This document shows, piece after piece, positions 44,018 through 54,375 of a stretch of DNA of 64,000 nt (the stretch's first letter is position 1; each line of letters opens with the position of its first letter). The position numbers and the translations under genes are program-made. The DNA is from Diplonema papillatum (taxonomy: Eukaryota; Euglenozoa; Diplonemea; Diplonemida; Diplonemidae): assembly GCA_030068145.1 (NCBI GenBank), contig JAPJBO010000780.1, forward strand, positions 43,842 through 107,841, read 5' to 3'. The notes under the pieces were generated by a model. The model was not told the DNA's origin. It worked only from the letters and a program-made list of their open reading frames with translations, and did not search any database.

Positions 44018-45520
44018 TATATATATGGTACGATGCCAAACCCCCCCCCCTTTGCACTAATAAAAAAAAATTTGATGTCACCCCATACTGGCCCCGAAAC
44101 CCCACTTGTGTGGCCCAAAACGGTTCCCAAACGGTTTTTGGCGGGCTGAGTCGAGGTAAAGGGGTCTCTGAAGGCCCACGAATAGGCCCAGGTGGGCCCC
44201 GGAGCGGGCACTCAGTGCGAGGGGGGGTACCCCCAAAATGGGGTCATTTTCAAAGCCTCGCCACTTCTCAAGCTAGTCAAACACCTTCTGGCCTCCAGCG
44301 GGAAACCCAGACTACACAACGACAAGATCGGCTGTGTTCCGCTGTAGATAGCCACCAGCGGGTCCTCTTGAAGCCGAAGAATGTTCTCAGGGGTCTCAGA
44401 TAGCCCTACTTGGCCACCCCGCCTGCAGCGCCTGCGGTGGGCAGGCACACCTTGTAAATAGAGTGGGTGCAGCAGGTGCACCCTGCCTAGAATCCGGCTT
44501 TACCAGCAATACGAATTAAGAATACAGGTTGACCCAGGAAAACGGAAACTAAGAGAGGGAAAATGCCAAAGATCACGGGTCTGGAGTTCGTGGAGTCATC
44601 GGTGAGAGCAATGCAGAAGTTGTCGCCGTTTCATGAGGAAACGAGACGTGGTCAGTCCATGCAGAGACGACTCGTAGCCAGCAGGACCTTTTGCGAAAAG
44701 GTCTCTGGTGAGGACCTGATCGGTTTCTTTCTCGCCCTAATGACAGAGGAGGAGAACGTTGACATCTGGAAGCGCCTTTCTGGTAGGCTTTCAGAAGCCT
44801 TCAACAGCCTTGACGACGAGGCGAGCCGGCGACGCATCGTGAGCGGTTTGGACTGGGCACGTGCCCGGTACAGGGCTGTTGGAATGGTCGTGGGTGACAA
44901 TCTCTGAAAGAACCGGGGAAAGGCTGCCGAGATTGGCGTTGGCGGGGGAGTCCTCATCTTGGTTCTTTTGCATTTTTCCACCTTATATTCTGCGTTTTCC
45001 TTGTAAGCACTGTGTTCTCAAAAGCGGGTGAAGCCGGATTCTAGGCAGGGTGCACTTGCATACCACACATTCTAAGCGTGTGCCTGCCCACTGCTGGCGC
45101 TGCACACATGGGGCTAACTGTGACCCCCGAGAGCACTCTTCGGCTTCAAGAGGACCCGCTGGTGGCTATCTACGGCTGAACACAGCCGATCTTGTCGTTT
45201 TGAAGTCTGGGTTTCCCGCTGGAGGCCAGAAAGTGTTTGACTAGCTTGAGTAGTGGCGAGGCCCGAAAATGACCCCATTTTGGGGGGCTCTCCCCCTCGC
45301 GCTGGGTGCCCGCTCCGGGGCCCACCTGGGCCCACCTGGGCCTATTCGTGGGCCTTCAGAGACCCCTTTACCTCGACTCAGCCCGCCAAAAACCGTTTGG
45401 GAACCGTTTTGGGCCACACAGAGTGGGGTTTCGGGGCCAGTATGGGGTGACATCAATTTTTTTTATTAGTGCAAAGGGGGGGGGGGGGGGGGGTTTGGCA
45501 TCGTCTCATATATATATATA
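44018..45520. mobile_element. Unit with about 0.48 kb inverted arms around one ORF
   Basis: The left arm 44018-44500 and the right arm 45031-45520 are inverted copies. Examples are CGATGCCAAACCCCC at the outer edges, GATAGCCACCAGCGGGTCCT against its inverse near 45150, and TGCCTAGAATCCGGCTT against AAGCCGGATTCTAGGCA at the inner edges. They differ by small indels. The 530-bp middle holds a single 114-codon ORF. The layout is that of a transposable element with long terminal inverted repeats (TIRs), but no known transposase is present and no target duplication is clear. Confidence 0.78.
44563..44907 (+). CDS. 114-residue protein of the inverted-arm unit
   Basis: The ATG is in GAAAATGCC, preceded by an A/G-rich leader; TGA ends it at 44907, and a short unique tail follows before the right arm. 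The product is soluble, charged and predicted helical, starting MPKITGLEFVESSVRAMQKL. It includes EDLIGFFLALMTEEENVDIW and ASRRRIVSGLDWARARYRAV. There are no zinc-binding pattern, membrane segment or DDE motif. I do not recognise the family. Its central place between matching arms, its intact frame and the biased composition suggest that it is a functional or recently functional element gene, perhaps a small DNA-binding or regulatory protein. Confidence 0.55.
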   Translation: MPKITGLEFVESSVRAMQKLSPFHEETRRGQSMQRRLVASRTFCEKVSGEDLIGFFLALMTEEENVDIWKRLSGRLSEAFNSLDDEASRRRIVSGLDWARARYRAVGMVVGDNL

Positions 45521-46228
45521 TATTTTTTTTTTGCGCATTTTACTCTGTCAACAGGGTATTAGTTTGAAGGCTTCCAGGGTTTGCAGATTTAGACCGTTAC
45601 TATGGGGTGGTTTTGGGCGGTGTTTCGGTGCCGTTTTCGCCGATGTACGGCGTCTTGGGGCGGAGCCGACACATCTCCCCAACTTCGTTCGGCAAAAGAG
45701 GGGTCTTCATGGGTCCTTTATGGGGTCTTTATGGGTCAATTATGGTCACCCCGTCAGTTTGGCGACACATTCTGCGGGCGTTTTTTCAACCTACACCAGT
45801 CTATTTTCGGGGGTTTCCGAATGCTTCTGGGTTCCCTGTGGGGTTGGGTGCCATATGGTGCTCCAAAAACAGTCAAAATCGTAAACAGACAGTCTCGTCA
45901 GGCAGCTAACTATGATAATAGGTCCACGGTTTTGGTGTATCTGCACCTGCACCGCTGTGCTTACAACAACATTTTTAGCGGTCTTTTTAGCAACATCGCA
46001 CCGAAGGCGCGACGGAAAATTTGGGCAAAAATAATTCTGCCGCCCCTTTATCATGTCTTAGCTCGTGTGGAAGCTGAACACAATTGAACGGCGGCGGCTG
46101 GGTCTCAGCAGCAGAGGCTCAGCAGCCTCCCAGCACCAGCACACTGCTACAAACACCACACCCCCCGCCTATATTTACTTTGAACACCGTTTTTTGAACT
46201 TTTTTTTTTTTTTTTCCCGGCCAAGCAG

Positions 46229-47270
46229 GACCTTATGCAGCCCATTTTCTCCTTCAGACTAGACACCAAGCCCATTTTCTCTGGTGAGTCTTAATTCAGG
46301 GGGGGTCCGGGGGGCACCGCCCCCCGGGAGACGGTACGGTACATGGCACTTCAGATTCTGTCTTGTTCGGAACCTGTAACAGAAACTGATGCCTGGTAAC
46401 AGGCGAAAATTCGAAATCTTGTAGATAGTTTATGGGGGGTCCAGGGGGCACCGCCCCCTGGGAGACGGTATGGTACATGGTGCCTCAGAATCTGATGTCC
46501 TGGCTAAGGCAGGACCTTCTGCAGCGTGTTCCCTCCAGAAGACACCTAGCCTACTGATGATTGTTCTGATGAAAAGTCTCACCCTTCTTCAGTAGCACAG
46601 CCAGAATAGGAGAAATAATTCCCACTACCGACACCCAAAACCTCTGCCTAACCAAACTCCTGCCCAACCCAATCCGAGGTAGTGTAAATCAACCCAACCT
46701 CCCACCTGATTTTCGATTTTTTTTTTTTTTTTTTTTTGGGTGGACAGGCAGGACCTTATGCAGCCCATTTTCTCCTTCAGACTAGACACCAAGCCCATTT
46801 TCTCTGGTGAGTCTTAATGCAGGGGGGGTCCGGGGGGCACCGCCCCCCGGGAGACGGTACGGTACATGGCACTTCAGATTCTGTCTTGTTCGGAACCTGT
46901 AACAGAAACTGATGCCTGGTAACAGGCGAAAATTCGAAATCTTGTAGATAGTTTATGGGGGGTCCAGGGGGCACCGCCCCCTGGGAGACGGTATGGTACA
47001 TGGTGCCTCAGAATCTGATGTCCTGGCTAAGGCAGGACCTTCTGCAGCGTGTCCTCCAGAAGACACCTAGCCTACTGATGATTGTTCTGATGAAAGGTCT
47101 CGCCCCTCTTCAGTAGCACAGCCAGAATAGGAGAAATAATTCCCACTACCGACACCCAAAACCTCTGCCTAACCCAAGATTACAGACACCAAACTCCTGC
47201 CCAACCCAATCCGAGGTAGTGTAAATCAACCCAACCTCCCACCTGATTTTCGATTTTTTTTTTTTTTTGG
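46229..47270 (+). repeat. 518-bp tandem duplication with GC hairpins
   Basis: Each unit starts CAGGACCTTATGCAGCCCAT (46229 and 46747) and ends in a T run. Within each, GGGGGGCACCGCCCCCC and GGGGGCACCGCCCCC can fold as hairpins, and the half-units resemble each other. Units are over 95% identical apart from a small insertion near 47177. Confidence 0.88.
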
Positions 47271-47315
47271 GTGAGTTACCTCACCCAACCGCTGCAGTGC
47301 ATAACCCCCTGGTTA

Positions 47316-48102
47316 CAGGGTATTAGTTTGAAGGCTTCCGGGATTTGCAGATTTAGACCGTTACTATGGGGTGTTTTTGGGCGGTGTTTCGGTGCCGTTT
47401 TCGCCGATGTACGGCGTCTTGGGGCAAAGCCGACACATCTCCACAACTTCGTTCGGCAAAAGAGGGGTCTTCATGGGTAAGGACCTTTATGGGTCAATTA
47501 TGGTCACCCCGTCAGTTTGGCGACACATTTTGCGGGCGTTTTTTCAACGTACACCAGCCTGGATCAAGCTTTTCGGGGTTTTCCGAATGCTTCTGGGTTC
47601 CCTGTGGGGGGGTGCCATATGGGGACGCGCTCCAAAAACAGTCAAAATCGGAAACAGACAGTCTCGGCAGCTGAAGGTGACCTGGGGACCTATTTTCCTA
47701 TGATTCCTATGATAATAGGTCCACGGTTTTGGTGTGCACCGCCGTGCTTACAACAACATTTTTAGCGTTATTTTTAGCAACATCGCGCCGAAGGCGCGAC
47801 GGAAAATTTGGGCAAAAAGTGTGTGGGCAACTCATAGCTCGTGTGGGATACTCAACGGTCAAACAGGACCTTGGCCCGGTAATGAAGCACAGTGGCTGCC
47901 GACCCGAAGCTGAACCCAATTGAACGGCAGCGGCTGGGTCTCAGCAGCGGAGGCTCAGCAGCCATCCAGCACCTTCAGCACACCCCCCGCCTATATTTAC
48001 TTTGAACACCGTTTTTTGAACATTTTTTTTTTTTTTCCCGGCCAAGTCCGGTTTGCAGATTTGGACCGTCGGTCTAAATCTGCAACGGAAACTAATCCCC
48101 TG
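47316..48102 (+). mobile_element. Complete 787-bp hAT-like element (inner)
   Basis: CAGGGTATTAGTTTGAAGGC to CTAATCCCCTG. Nearly identical, in opposite orientation, to 49295-50073. Its left flank CCTGGTTA and right flank TCTGTCAA do not match each other. Confidence 0.8.
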
Positions 48103-48600
48103 TCTGTCAATGACTTGAGGTGCGCAAAAGACCCCCTGTATTATCCTATGCCGCGGGACACTGTACAAGCCATGTTGGTACAGCGGGGCTGCCGGTATCC
48201 GGTTGCTTCCGGAGCGGGAGCCAAAAAAAAATGCTTCTTCAGCACACAGTGAACGCCAGTCTCACTGCGACCTGGGCTGGCCTGCTAGCGAGCAGGTCCG
48301 ACCAGGTAAAAAAACCCCGCGATGCAGTGACACTACCCCCTGCAACAGGGTGGACCGCTTCGTCCGGTCGCGCCCCACCAGATGCAATGACTATTCTTGC
48401 CACCCCTTGGGCTACCTGAAAGCTCAATTGGTGGAAGAAGTCCTGGCAGGCGGCCGAAGCGGTCCGGTCTTCACGGAGGGCGCTTTTGCGGGCTATTTGC
48501 CGCAACTCCGTGAGTGCTCCAGGACACCACGCTCCGAAGGTGTCCACGACTAGCGGGACAGCGAGCCAATCCCGAGGGGGTTTTTTTTTAATAACGCCAG
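48103..48600 (+). repeat. Repeat I, copy 2, and flank
   Basis: 48150-48512 matches 42098-42470. The rest is a short spacer ending in the AACGCCAG that flanks the next element. Confidence 0.7.
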
Positions 48601-49000
48601 CAGGGCATTAGCTTGGTCTCCGGCCCATTTTCCAAATTTGGACCGATAACGGCTTTTTTGCGTTTTCACTGTTTTTCTGCAATTTTTGCACTGAGTTGGC
48701 TCGCCTGCCGGTGTCGCACGTGATGTGTCATGCAGAGCTGTTGTTCTTTCCCCCGTGCCCGTCCAACTTGCATCCAAACTGGCCACTTCTACTGGTGCTG
48801 GGAAGTGGGATTCCCCCTGCGTGCACTCCTTCTGTAGCCTTTGCTGGTGTAGTGGTTGCCCCTCCAATTGCACATTGGCCACCGCTGCCGGCGCCTGGGG
48901 GACGATGCAGTCACGGTAGTGCCATTTTTTTTTTTTTTTCCGGCAGCCTTTCCAAATTCTGACCGACGGTCCAAATGTGGATATAGAAGCTTATCCCCTG
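48601..49000. mobile_element. 400-bp hAT-like element with perfect target duplication
   Basis: It begins CAGGGCATTAGCTTGGTCTC and ends ATAGAAGCTTATCCCCTG. AACGCCAG is present on both sides (48593-48600 and 49001-49008). The termini match 31661-32213 in inverse order; the interior is different, and no ORF of note is present. Confidence 0.88.
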
Positions 49001-49016
49001 AACGCCAGCCTGTCGC

Positions 49017-50150
49017 CAGGGTATTAGTTTGCAGCTTTCTGGGTTTTGCAGATTTAGACCGGTTATAGGGGGTGGTTTTGGCGGTGTGTTCTGGTCGGTT
49101 GCCTTGTGTGGTGTCGGTGCCAGTTGGGACAGATATCTTGGTCCAAAAATCCCGCGGCTCGTACCATATGGGGACGCGCTCCAAAAACAGTCCAAATCGT
49201 CGGCAGCTAGAGGGGTGGACCTGTGGACCTATTATCCTATGATTCCTATGGTAATAAGTCCACAGTTTTGGTGTATCTGCACCTGCACCGCCGTCAGGGG
49301 ATTAGTTTCCGTTGCAGATTTAGACCGACGGTCTAAATCTGCAAACCGGACTAGGCCGGGGGGAAAAAAAAATGTTCAAAAAACGGTGTTCAAAGTAAAT
49401 ATAGGCGGGGGGTGTGCTGAAGGTGCTGGATGGCTGCTGAGCCTCCGCTGCTGAGACCCAGCCGCTGCCGTTCAATTGGGTTCAGCTTCGGGTCGGCAGC
49501 CACTGTGCTTCATTACCGGGCCAAGGTCCTGTTTGACCGTTGAGTATCCCACACGAGCTATGAGTTGCCCACACACTTTTTGCCCAAATTTTCCGTCGCG
49601 CCTTCGGCGCGATGTTGCTAAAAATAACGCTAAATATGTTGTTGTAAGCACGGCGGTGCACACCAAAACCGTGGACCTATTATCATAGGAATCATAGGAA
49701 AATAGGTCCCCAGGTCACCTTCAGCTGCCGAGACTGTCTGTTTCCGATTTTGACTGTTTTTGGAGCGCGTCCCCATATGGCACCCCCACACAGGGAACCC
49801 AGAAGCATTCGGAAAACCCCGAAAAGCTTGATCCAGGCTGGTGTACGTTGAAAAAACGCCCGCAAAATGTGTCGCCAAACTGACGGGGTGACCATAATTG
49901 ACCCATAAAGGACCCATGAAGACCCCTCTTTTGCCGAACGAAATTGTGGAGATGTGTCGGCTCTGCCCAAGACGCCGTACATCGGCGAAAACGGCACCGA
50001 AACACCGCCCAAAAACACCCCATAGTAACGGTCTAAATCTGCAAATCCCGGAAGCCTTCAAACTAATACCCTGACCGCCGTGCTTACAACAAAAAAATAG
50101 CGTTATTTTTAGCAACATCGCGCCGAAGGCGCGACGGAAAAAAGTTGCCA
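49017..50150 (+). mobile_element. hAT-like element split by a sibling insertion
   Basis: It starts CAGGGTATTAGTTTGCAGCT and runs to 49294, resuming at 50074 with GCTTACAACAAAAAAATAGC and the GCGCCGAAGGCGCG hairpin. The right end is lost near 50140. Confidence 0.75.
49295..50073 (-). mobile_element. 779-bp hAT-like element nested in its relative
   Basis: CAGGGGATTAGTTTCCGTTG to CAAACTAATACCCTG. ACCGCCGT flanks both sides (49287-49294, 50074-50081). Near-identical inverted copy of 47316-48102. A 14-bp-arm palindrome (GCAGATTTAGACCG and its inverse) lies at 49314-49342. Confidence 0.9.
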
Positions 50151-50161
50151 CGCACCCTTGA

Positions 50162-50988
50162 TAGCCATTGGAAAAAGCCTAATAAAAGCTGAAAATCCAA
50201 TCCTACCACTTTTAAAGCCGAAAATCCCAATCCTACCAATTTTAAAGCCAAAAATCCAATTCTAACACTTTTAGTAGCTCAGCAAGTCAAAATCGAACTT
50301 CACGGTAGTTTGGAGCTAATCAGTCTCGTCAGGTAGTCGTCACGCACGTGTCACTCATCATAGCTCGGCCTGGTGGGGGGGAAGTCGTAGTTGCGCCCGA
50401 GTGCCTTCGGTCCTTTTTTGGGGCCTGCAGCAATCTCGCGAATCATCTCTTCCAAAGCAAATCGCCCACCATAGCTCAAACGCGCATTGCTCTCGGGCGC
50501 GCAGATGTGGTCAACAACACGTGTCACTTTATACTTAAGGACGCTGTGGTCATAAACAGCTGCCTTCACAACCCTGTGTGGTGCAGGTTCGGTCACATCG
50601 CTTCATTTCCGTTCTCTTTCGTCGCATCTGATACCCCTCACCCAGGAGGGCCAGGTCGAGGTCCTCGACCGACGTGTACAAACCCCCTTCTTCAACCATT
50701 ACCTCCGGCATTGTTATTTTGCGTTGAAAGTGTTATAGTTGGATTTTTGACTTCAGAAGTGTTAGAGTTAGATTTTCGGCTTTAGAAGTGGTAGAATTGG
50801 ATTTTCGGCTTTAGAAGTGGTAGGATTGGACTTTCGGCTTTAAAAGTGGTATTTCCGGCTTTAAAAGTGGTAGGATTGGATTTTCGGCCTTTAAAAGTGG
50901 CATAATTGGATTTTCGGCGTTAAAAGCGGTAGGATTGGACTTTCGGCTTTAGAAGTGGCAGGATTGGATTGTCGGCTTTAGGTGTGTC
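50162..50988. mobile_element. Unit with inverted arms of a 29-bp repeat
   Basis: The left arm 50162-50278 has about four units of TTTTAAAGCCGAAAATCCAA type. The right arm 50738-50988 has about eight units in opposite orientation (GGATTTTCGGCTTTAGAAGT). Between them lies a minus-strand coding relic. Subterminal repeat arrays of this kind occur in DNA transposons, but ends and target duplication are not defined. Confidence 0.55.
50351..50711 (-). pseudogene. Coding relic between the 29-bp repeat arms
   Basis: From an ATG at 50711 (minus strand) one frame reads MPEVMVEEGGLYTSVEDLDL and then GEGYQMRRKRTEMKRC before a stop. A second frame takes over (HRVVKAAVYDHSVLKYKVTR, then SYGGRFALEEMIREIAAGPK) and ends at TGA at 50351. 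A single frameshift would join them into about 120 residues. No family is recognised. Confidence 0.4.
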
Positions 50989-52589
50989 CACATTAGACTT
51001 CTCTCACAAATTTTACTTTCACGGTAAAAATTGGGCAAGTACATGGTGTTAGGACCACCCTTAGCGAGTCTACTGGGGGGGGGCGAATTACTATTGAACC
51101 GTATAATACAATTGAACCGTGTAATACAATTGAACTTTTTTTTCGGGGAATCGGCGCATCCCAACCGTATAATACAATTGAATTGTAATGTTACTGTACG
51201 GCTGACACTTTCGCTCTGCCGTTGAGTGTGAGCCAGCCAGTGAGGCGGTTTCAGGGCCGTTTTCGTTTCGGCTTTTTTTTGGAAAAGTCATGTTGGACCT
51301 CCAAAGCGGAGAAGAAATCCTAAAACGAGGTTTTGGCGTGCATTCCGAACCCGGGTCTTCCAAAGGTTTTGAGCATGATCATGATGATGTCGCTGATGCC
51401 GTTGCTCGTGCCAAAGTCTTGGAGCTGGCTGTGTGCGGGGATTATGAAGCACAAACATGGCAATGGGTCGGCAATCGCAGTGTGGGTGGCTCCGGAGCTG
51501 CTGAGCCAGCTCCGGAGTTGAGCTTCGGAGCCAGCCGGAGACACTGCCAATCGTGACCGTGGCCCGGAATGGGGGCGATGGCCCATCGGATGGGACATCT
51601 TGTTATCCCCAGATTTATCGGTGGTGCCTGTCTGCCGCCAGCGCTCTCTGTCAAAAAGAGAAAGCAGTAAGTGCGTCGGACTGCGGTCGCCATGCTGTTG
51701 GAAACTCTGATACTGAGCAACCGCCCCAGAAAGTGAACCTTAGGCCCAAGTTAGGGTACTCTCTTGCCAAGAGTTCTTGGCAGGAGTCTTGCCAGGTGTT
51801 GGTGGAAACACCCACGGCATGCACCAGTTGGGTATTTCCGACCCGGTGCACGAGAAATCAGGGCTCGGAGTCCGAACTGCGGGCTCGAACCTTTCACTTG
51901 TTTTGTGAAGGTTTTTCCTTCAGTTTTTGCTCGGAGTTGCACTGTACTCAGACTGTCATTTAGTCCCGACAACAACGTGTTTCCAACAGGCACGCTGCAC
52001 TTCAAATGTAATACACTAGTGTTTTTTTGGGACCCCCCAATTCCACGCCGTGTATCGTTATATTACAACTGAACTGAATTGTAATATCGACGTTTGGTGG
52101 CAAGTTCGGGGGCCTGGTGCTAAGTTCGGGATGATGGCAAGTTCGGGGCGCATACCCGGGGGGAGGGCCCCCTCCGGACCCCCCCCGGAAAACCCTGATG
52201 CTAAGTTCGGGATGATGGCAAGTTGGGGCCCTTATCCGGGGGGGAGGGCCCCTGGTGAACCTTTGATGCTGAGTGCGGACCCGGAAAAAGTCCACCGACG
52301 GGAACCGAACCTCCCACCCGTAGGTCAGGAACGTCGTCCACTGACGACTGTGCCACGCCGTTGTCCGCCGCGAGAATTTTTTTCGACGAAGTGTGAATTC
52401 TCAAAAGTACCATGAAAAAACGGTAGAGAAATGTCCGGGGTGGGGGTACCCCACGGCCTGCCCCAGAAAAGTGGAATAGCTCGCTGGAGAGCTAAACTTG
52501 AGAATTTTAAATTTACCAAACCTATAGACTCGGAATATAATTCCGCCCCCCCTTTATCATGTGTGGGCCACTCTTAGCTCGTGTGGGTT
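50989..52589. other. Intergenic region with small repeats
   Basis: CCGTATAATACAATTGAA or close variants occur three times at about 51097-51185, with a related TATTACAACTGAACTGAATT at 52065. An 88-codon ORF at 51290-51556 has no recognised motif. An 81-bp unit (CTAAGTTCGGGATGATGGCA) repeats at 52120 and 52201. Confidence 0.45.
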
Positions 52590-53100
52590 TCCCGGCCAAG
52601 TCCTCCCTCCGTGAGGTTCCGGACTACAAATACCTCGGCTCCATGCTCGTGGACAGCAGAGCGGATTTCCTACGGAACAAGTCTTTGGCCTGGGTAGCAG
52701 TACACAGAAGTTTGTTTGGCGGTCCACGATTAGGCTCGACCTAAAGGTTTTGTTTTTCAAAACGCTCGTGGTTCCCGTCTTTCTGTCAGACGCCGAAACT
52801 TGGATCGTTGGTACTTCCCTTTCCTGAGATCACGGGAGCGTACACTTGCCTTGTTCGGTTTGTTCGAGTACGGTCTACTGTCACGAAACGCGCTGTAGCA
52901 AGAATGACCTCTTTGCGGATCAGTTCCCGAGGATCGAAGTGGAGTTGCAGAGAAAGCGGTTCCGCTTCGCTCGACCAACTCATTTGTGCGGCACTGACCT
53001 GCCACGTTCAAGCTGGCTCCGCACCCACTGCTGACACTCGCTAGCCGTCGACGTTCATGACGGCAGCCCCATCCTGAAGTGCAAATGCTGCCGACGCGTC
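52590..53100 (+). pseudogene. Decayed LINE reverse transcriptase, second family
   Basis: A frame reads REVPDYKYLGSMLVDSRADF and LAWVAVHRSLFGG, then after a stop LFFKTLVVPVFLSDAETWIV. This is the Y-L-G-S and L-F-K-x-x-V-x-P-V-L-x-Y-x-x-E-T-W series at the end of non-LTR RT domains. Later frame-shifted pieces (FARPTHLCGTDLPR) look like its tail. It is clearly different from the LINE at 56-64 kb. Confidence 0.6.
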
Positions 53101-53842
53101 ACTGAACACAACTCCTTCGCACACACACTTTTTCCCCCACGTGTGCTTCCACGTGTGGACCCACAGGTAGGTCCACATGCAGGGGAGTCTAGGCCCGTCG
53201 GCCCGACAAGTCGCCAAGGCGGCACAGCCAAGTGTCGCCAAGTCCAGTAGGGGCGTACTTCTTTTTGCCCGCTGCACATTTTGGGAACGGGTTTCTTTCC
53301 CTCGAACCTTAAGCGTCCACATGTAGACCATGTATTTTCTCTGAGACCGAAAACGGAGCGTAAAACCCTGCTCACGAGTAGACGATTCTTTGGAAATCCT
53401 GAGTCGCTCTCATTGAAGATCCATGTACCGAACACCATCCAATTCCATCAAACCTTCGATTCAAATCCAGAAGATATGCGATGCTCGTTCTCGGACCCAG
53501 GATATCAAACAGAGCATCAATCGAGTAAGTGATCTCTTCCCAAGGGGCGGAGGCGCCGACACACCAGGAGGCGAAACGGGAAGCGTCGCAGATTGTTGCA
53601 CGGCGAGTTCAAACTGTTCCAGCAGCACTAACACTTGTATACGTTTATTGCCACGTTGTTAACCCGAAACCATCATACCATCACCCTCGCACGGAGAAGA
53701 CGAGGACCGGCGGGTTGCGGTCGGGTTCGAACGTGACCGCGGCCACTGCGCGGCACTGGAGCCCCCGTCCAGGCGAGAGGAGCATTGTGAACTTGAAATA
53801 CAGGTACCACAAGGGGTAGGCTTGCATTGTCAAAGGCTAGTG
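53101..53842. other. Intergenic region
   Basis: It may hold the tail of the LINE relic. A GTAAGT at 53524 follows an open segment (DARSRTQDIKQSINR) and could be a donor, but no partner was found. A weak repeat C match lies near 53620-53700. Confidence 0.4.
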
Positions 53843-54070
53843 TTATTTGATAACGTCGTCCAAAGACGATTTGGACGACGTGGACGAAGATGATGACAGG
53901 TTGTTGATATTTAGCTCCATTTTTTGAACGCTGCGCCTTCGCGCCGCGAGCTTTTTCTTGGGTTTCCCCGCCGGCAGTTCTGCCGAGGCAATCGCTCGGG
54001 GAGTCGATTTTGATGTGGTGGACGATGAAGAAGATGATGGGGTGGTAAGGCTGGTGATATCCAGCTCCAT
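53843..54070 (-). CDS. Ser-rich small ORF with basic patch
   Basis: A 75-residue ATG-to-TAA ORF. MELDITSLTTPSSSSSSTTS at the start is echoed by MELNINNLSSSSSTSSKS at residue 51. A basic KPKKKLAARRR patch between them looks like a nuclear localisation signal. The internal duplication at protein level is unusual for a chance ORF. No homologue is recognised; it could also be a fragment of a longer spliced gene. Confidence 0.35.
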   Translation of the reverse strand: MELDITSLTTPSSSSSSTTSKSTPRAIASAELPAGKPKKKLAARRRSVQKMELNINNLSSSSSTSSKSSLDDVIK

Positions 54071-54149
54071 TCTCGGAATGTGTGTACGCGAGAGGAGCAG
54101 AACAAAGAGCGGCAGCAGCTAAGGCTGCCGCCCCCGGAGTCCCAGAGGG

Positions 54150-54375
54150 AAGAGGGGACCCATTTTCCGAGCTAGCGGACACAGTTTGACCAATTATAGG
54201 GCTGTCAAACACAGTTTCCGGCACCGGTTGACCAGCTACAGGGCTGTCGGACACAGTTTCTGAGCTAGCGGACACAGTTTGACCAGCTTATATGCGCGCA
54301 AGCGGACACAGAGTGACCAGCTATAGCTGACGGACACAGTTTCCCCGCAAACGGACACATTTTGACCAGCTTCGG
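54150..54375 (+). repeat. Degenerate GGACACAGTTTGACCAGCTA repeats
   Basis: About seven irregular copies of GCGGACACAGTTTGACCAGC and GGGCTGTCRGACACAGTTTC words. Confidence 0.7.

Larger units (their letters stand above)
45552..48102 (+). mobile_element. hAT-like composite insertion with 8-bp target duplication
   Basis: The left end CAGGGTATTAGTTTGAAGGC is at 45552 and the right end AACGGAAACTAATCCCCTG is at 48102. TCTGTCAA flanks both sides (45544-45551, 48103-48110). The unit consists of a left element part (45552-46228), a 518-bp tandem duplication (46229-47270) and then a second, complete element (47316-48102) with its own CAGGG start. CAGGG ends with 8-bp duplications are the mark of hAT transposons. 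No transposase was found, so it is non-autonomous. Confidence 0.75.

Noticed and set aside
45602..50023. ORFs of 100-170 codons inside the hAT-like elements
   Set aside because: They recur only because the elements recur, frames differ between copies and none resembles a transposase.
50348..50785. 145-codon plus-strand ORF between the 29-bp arms
   Set aside because: The minus strand has far more protein-like sequence over the same bases.
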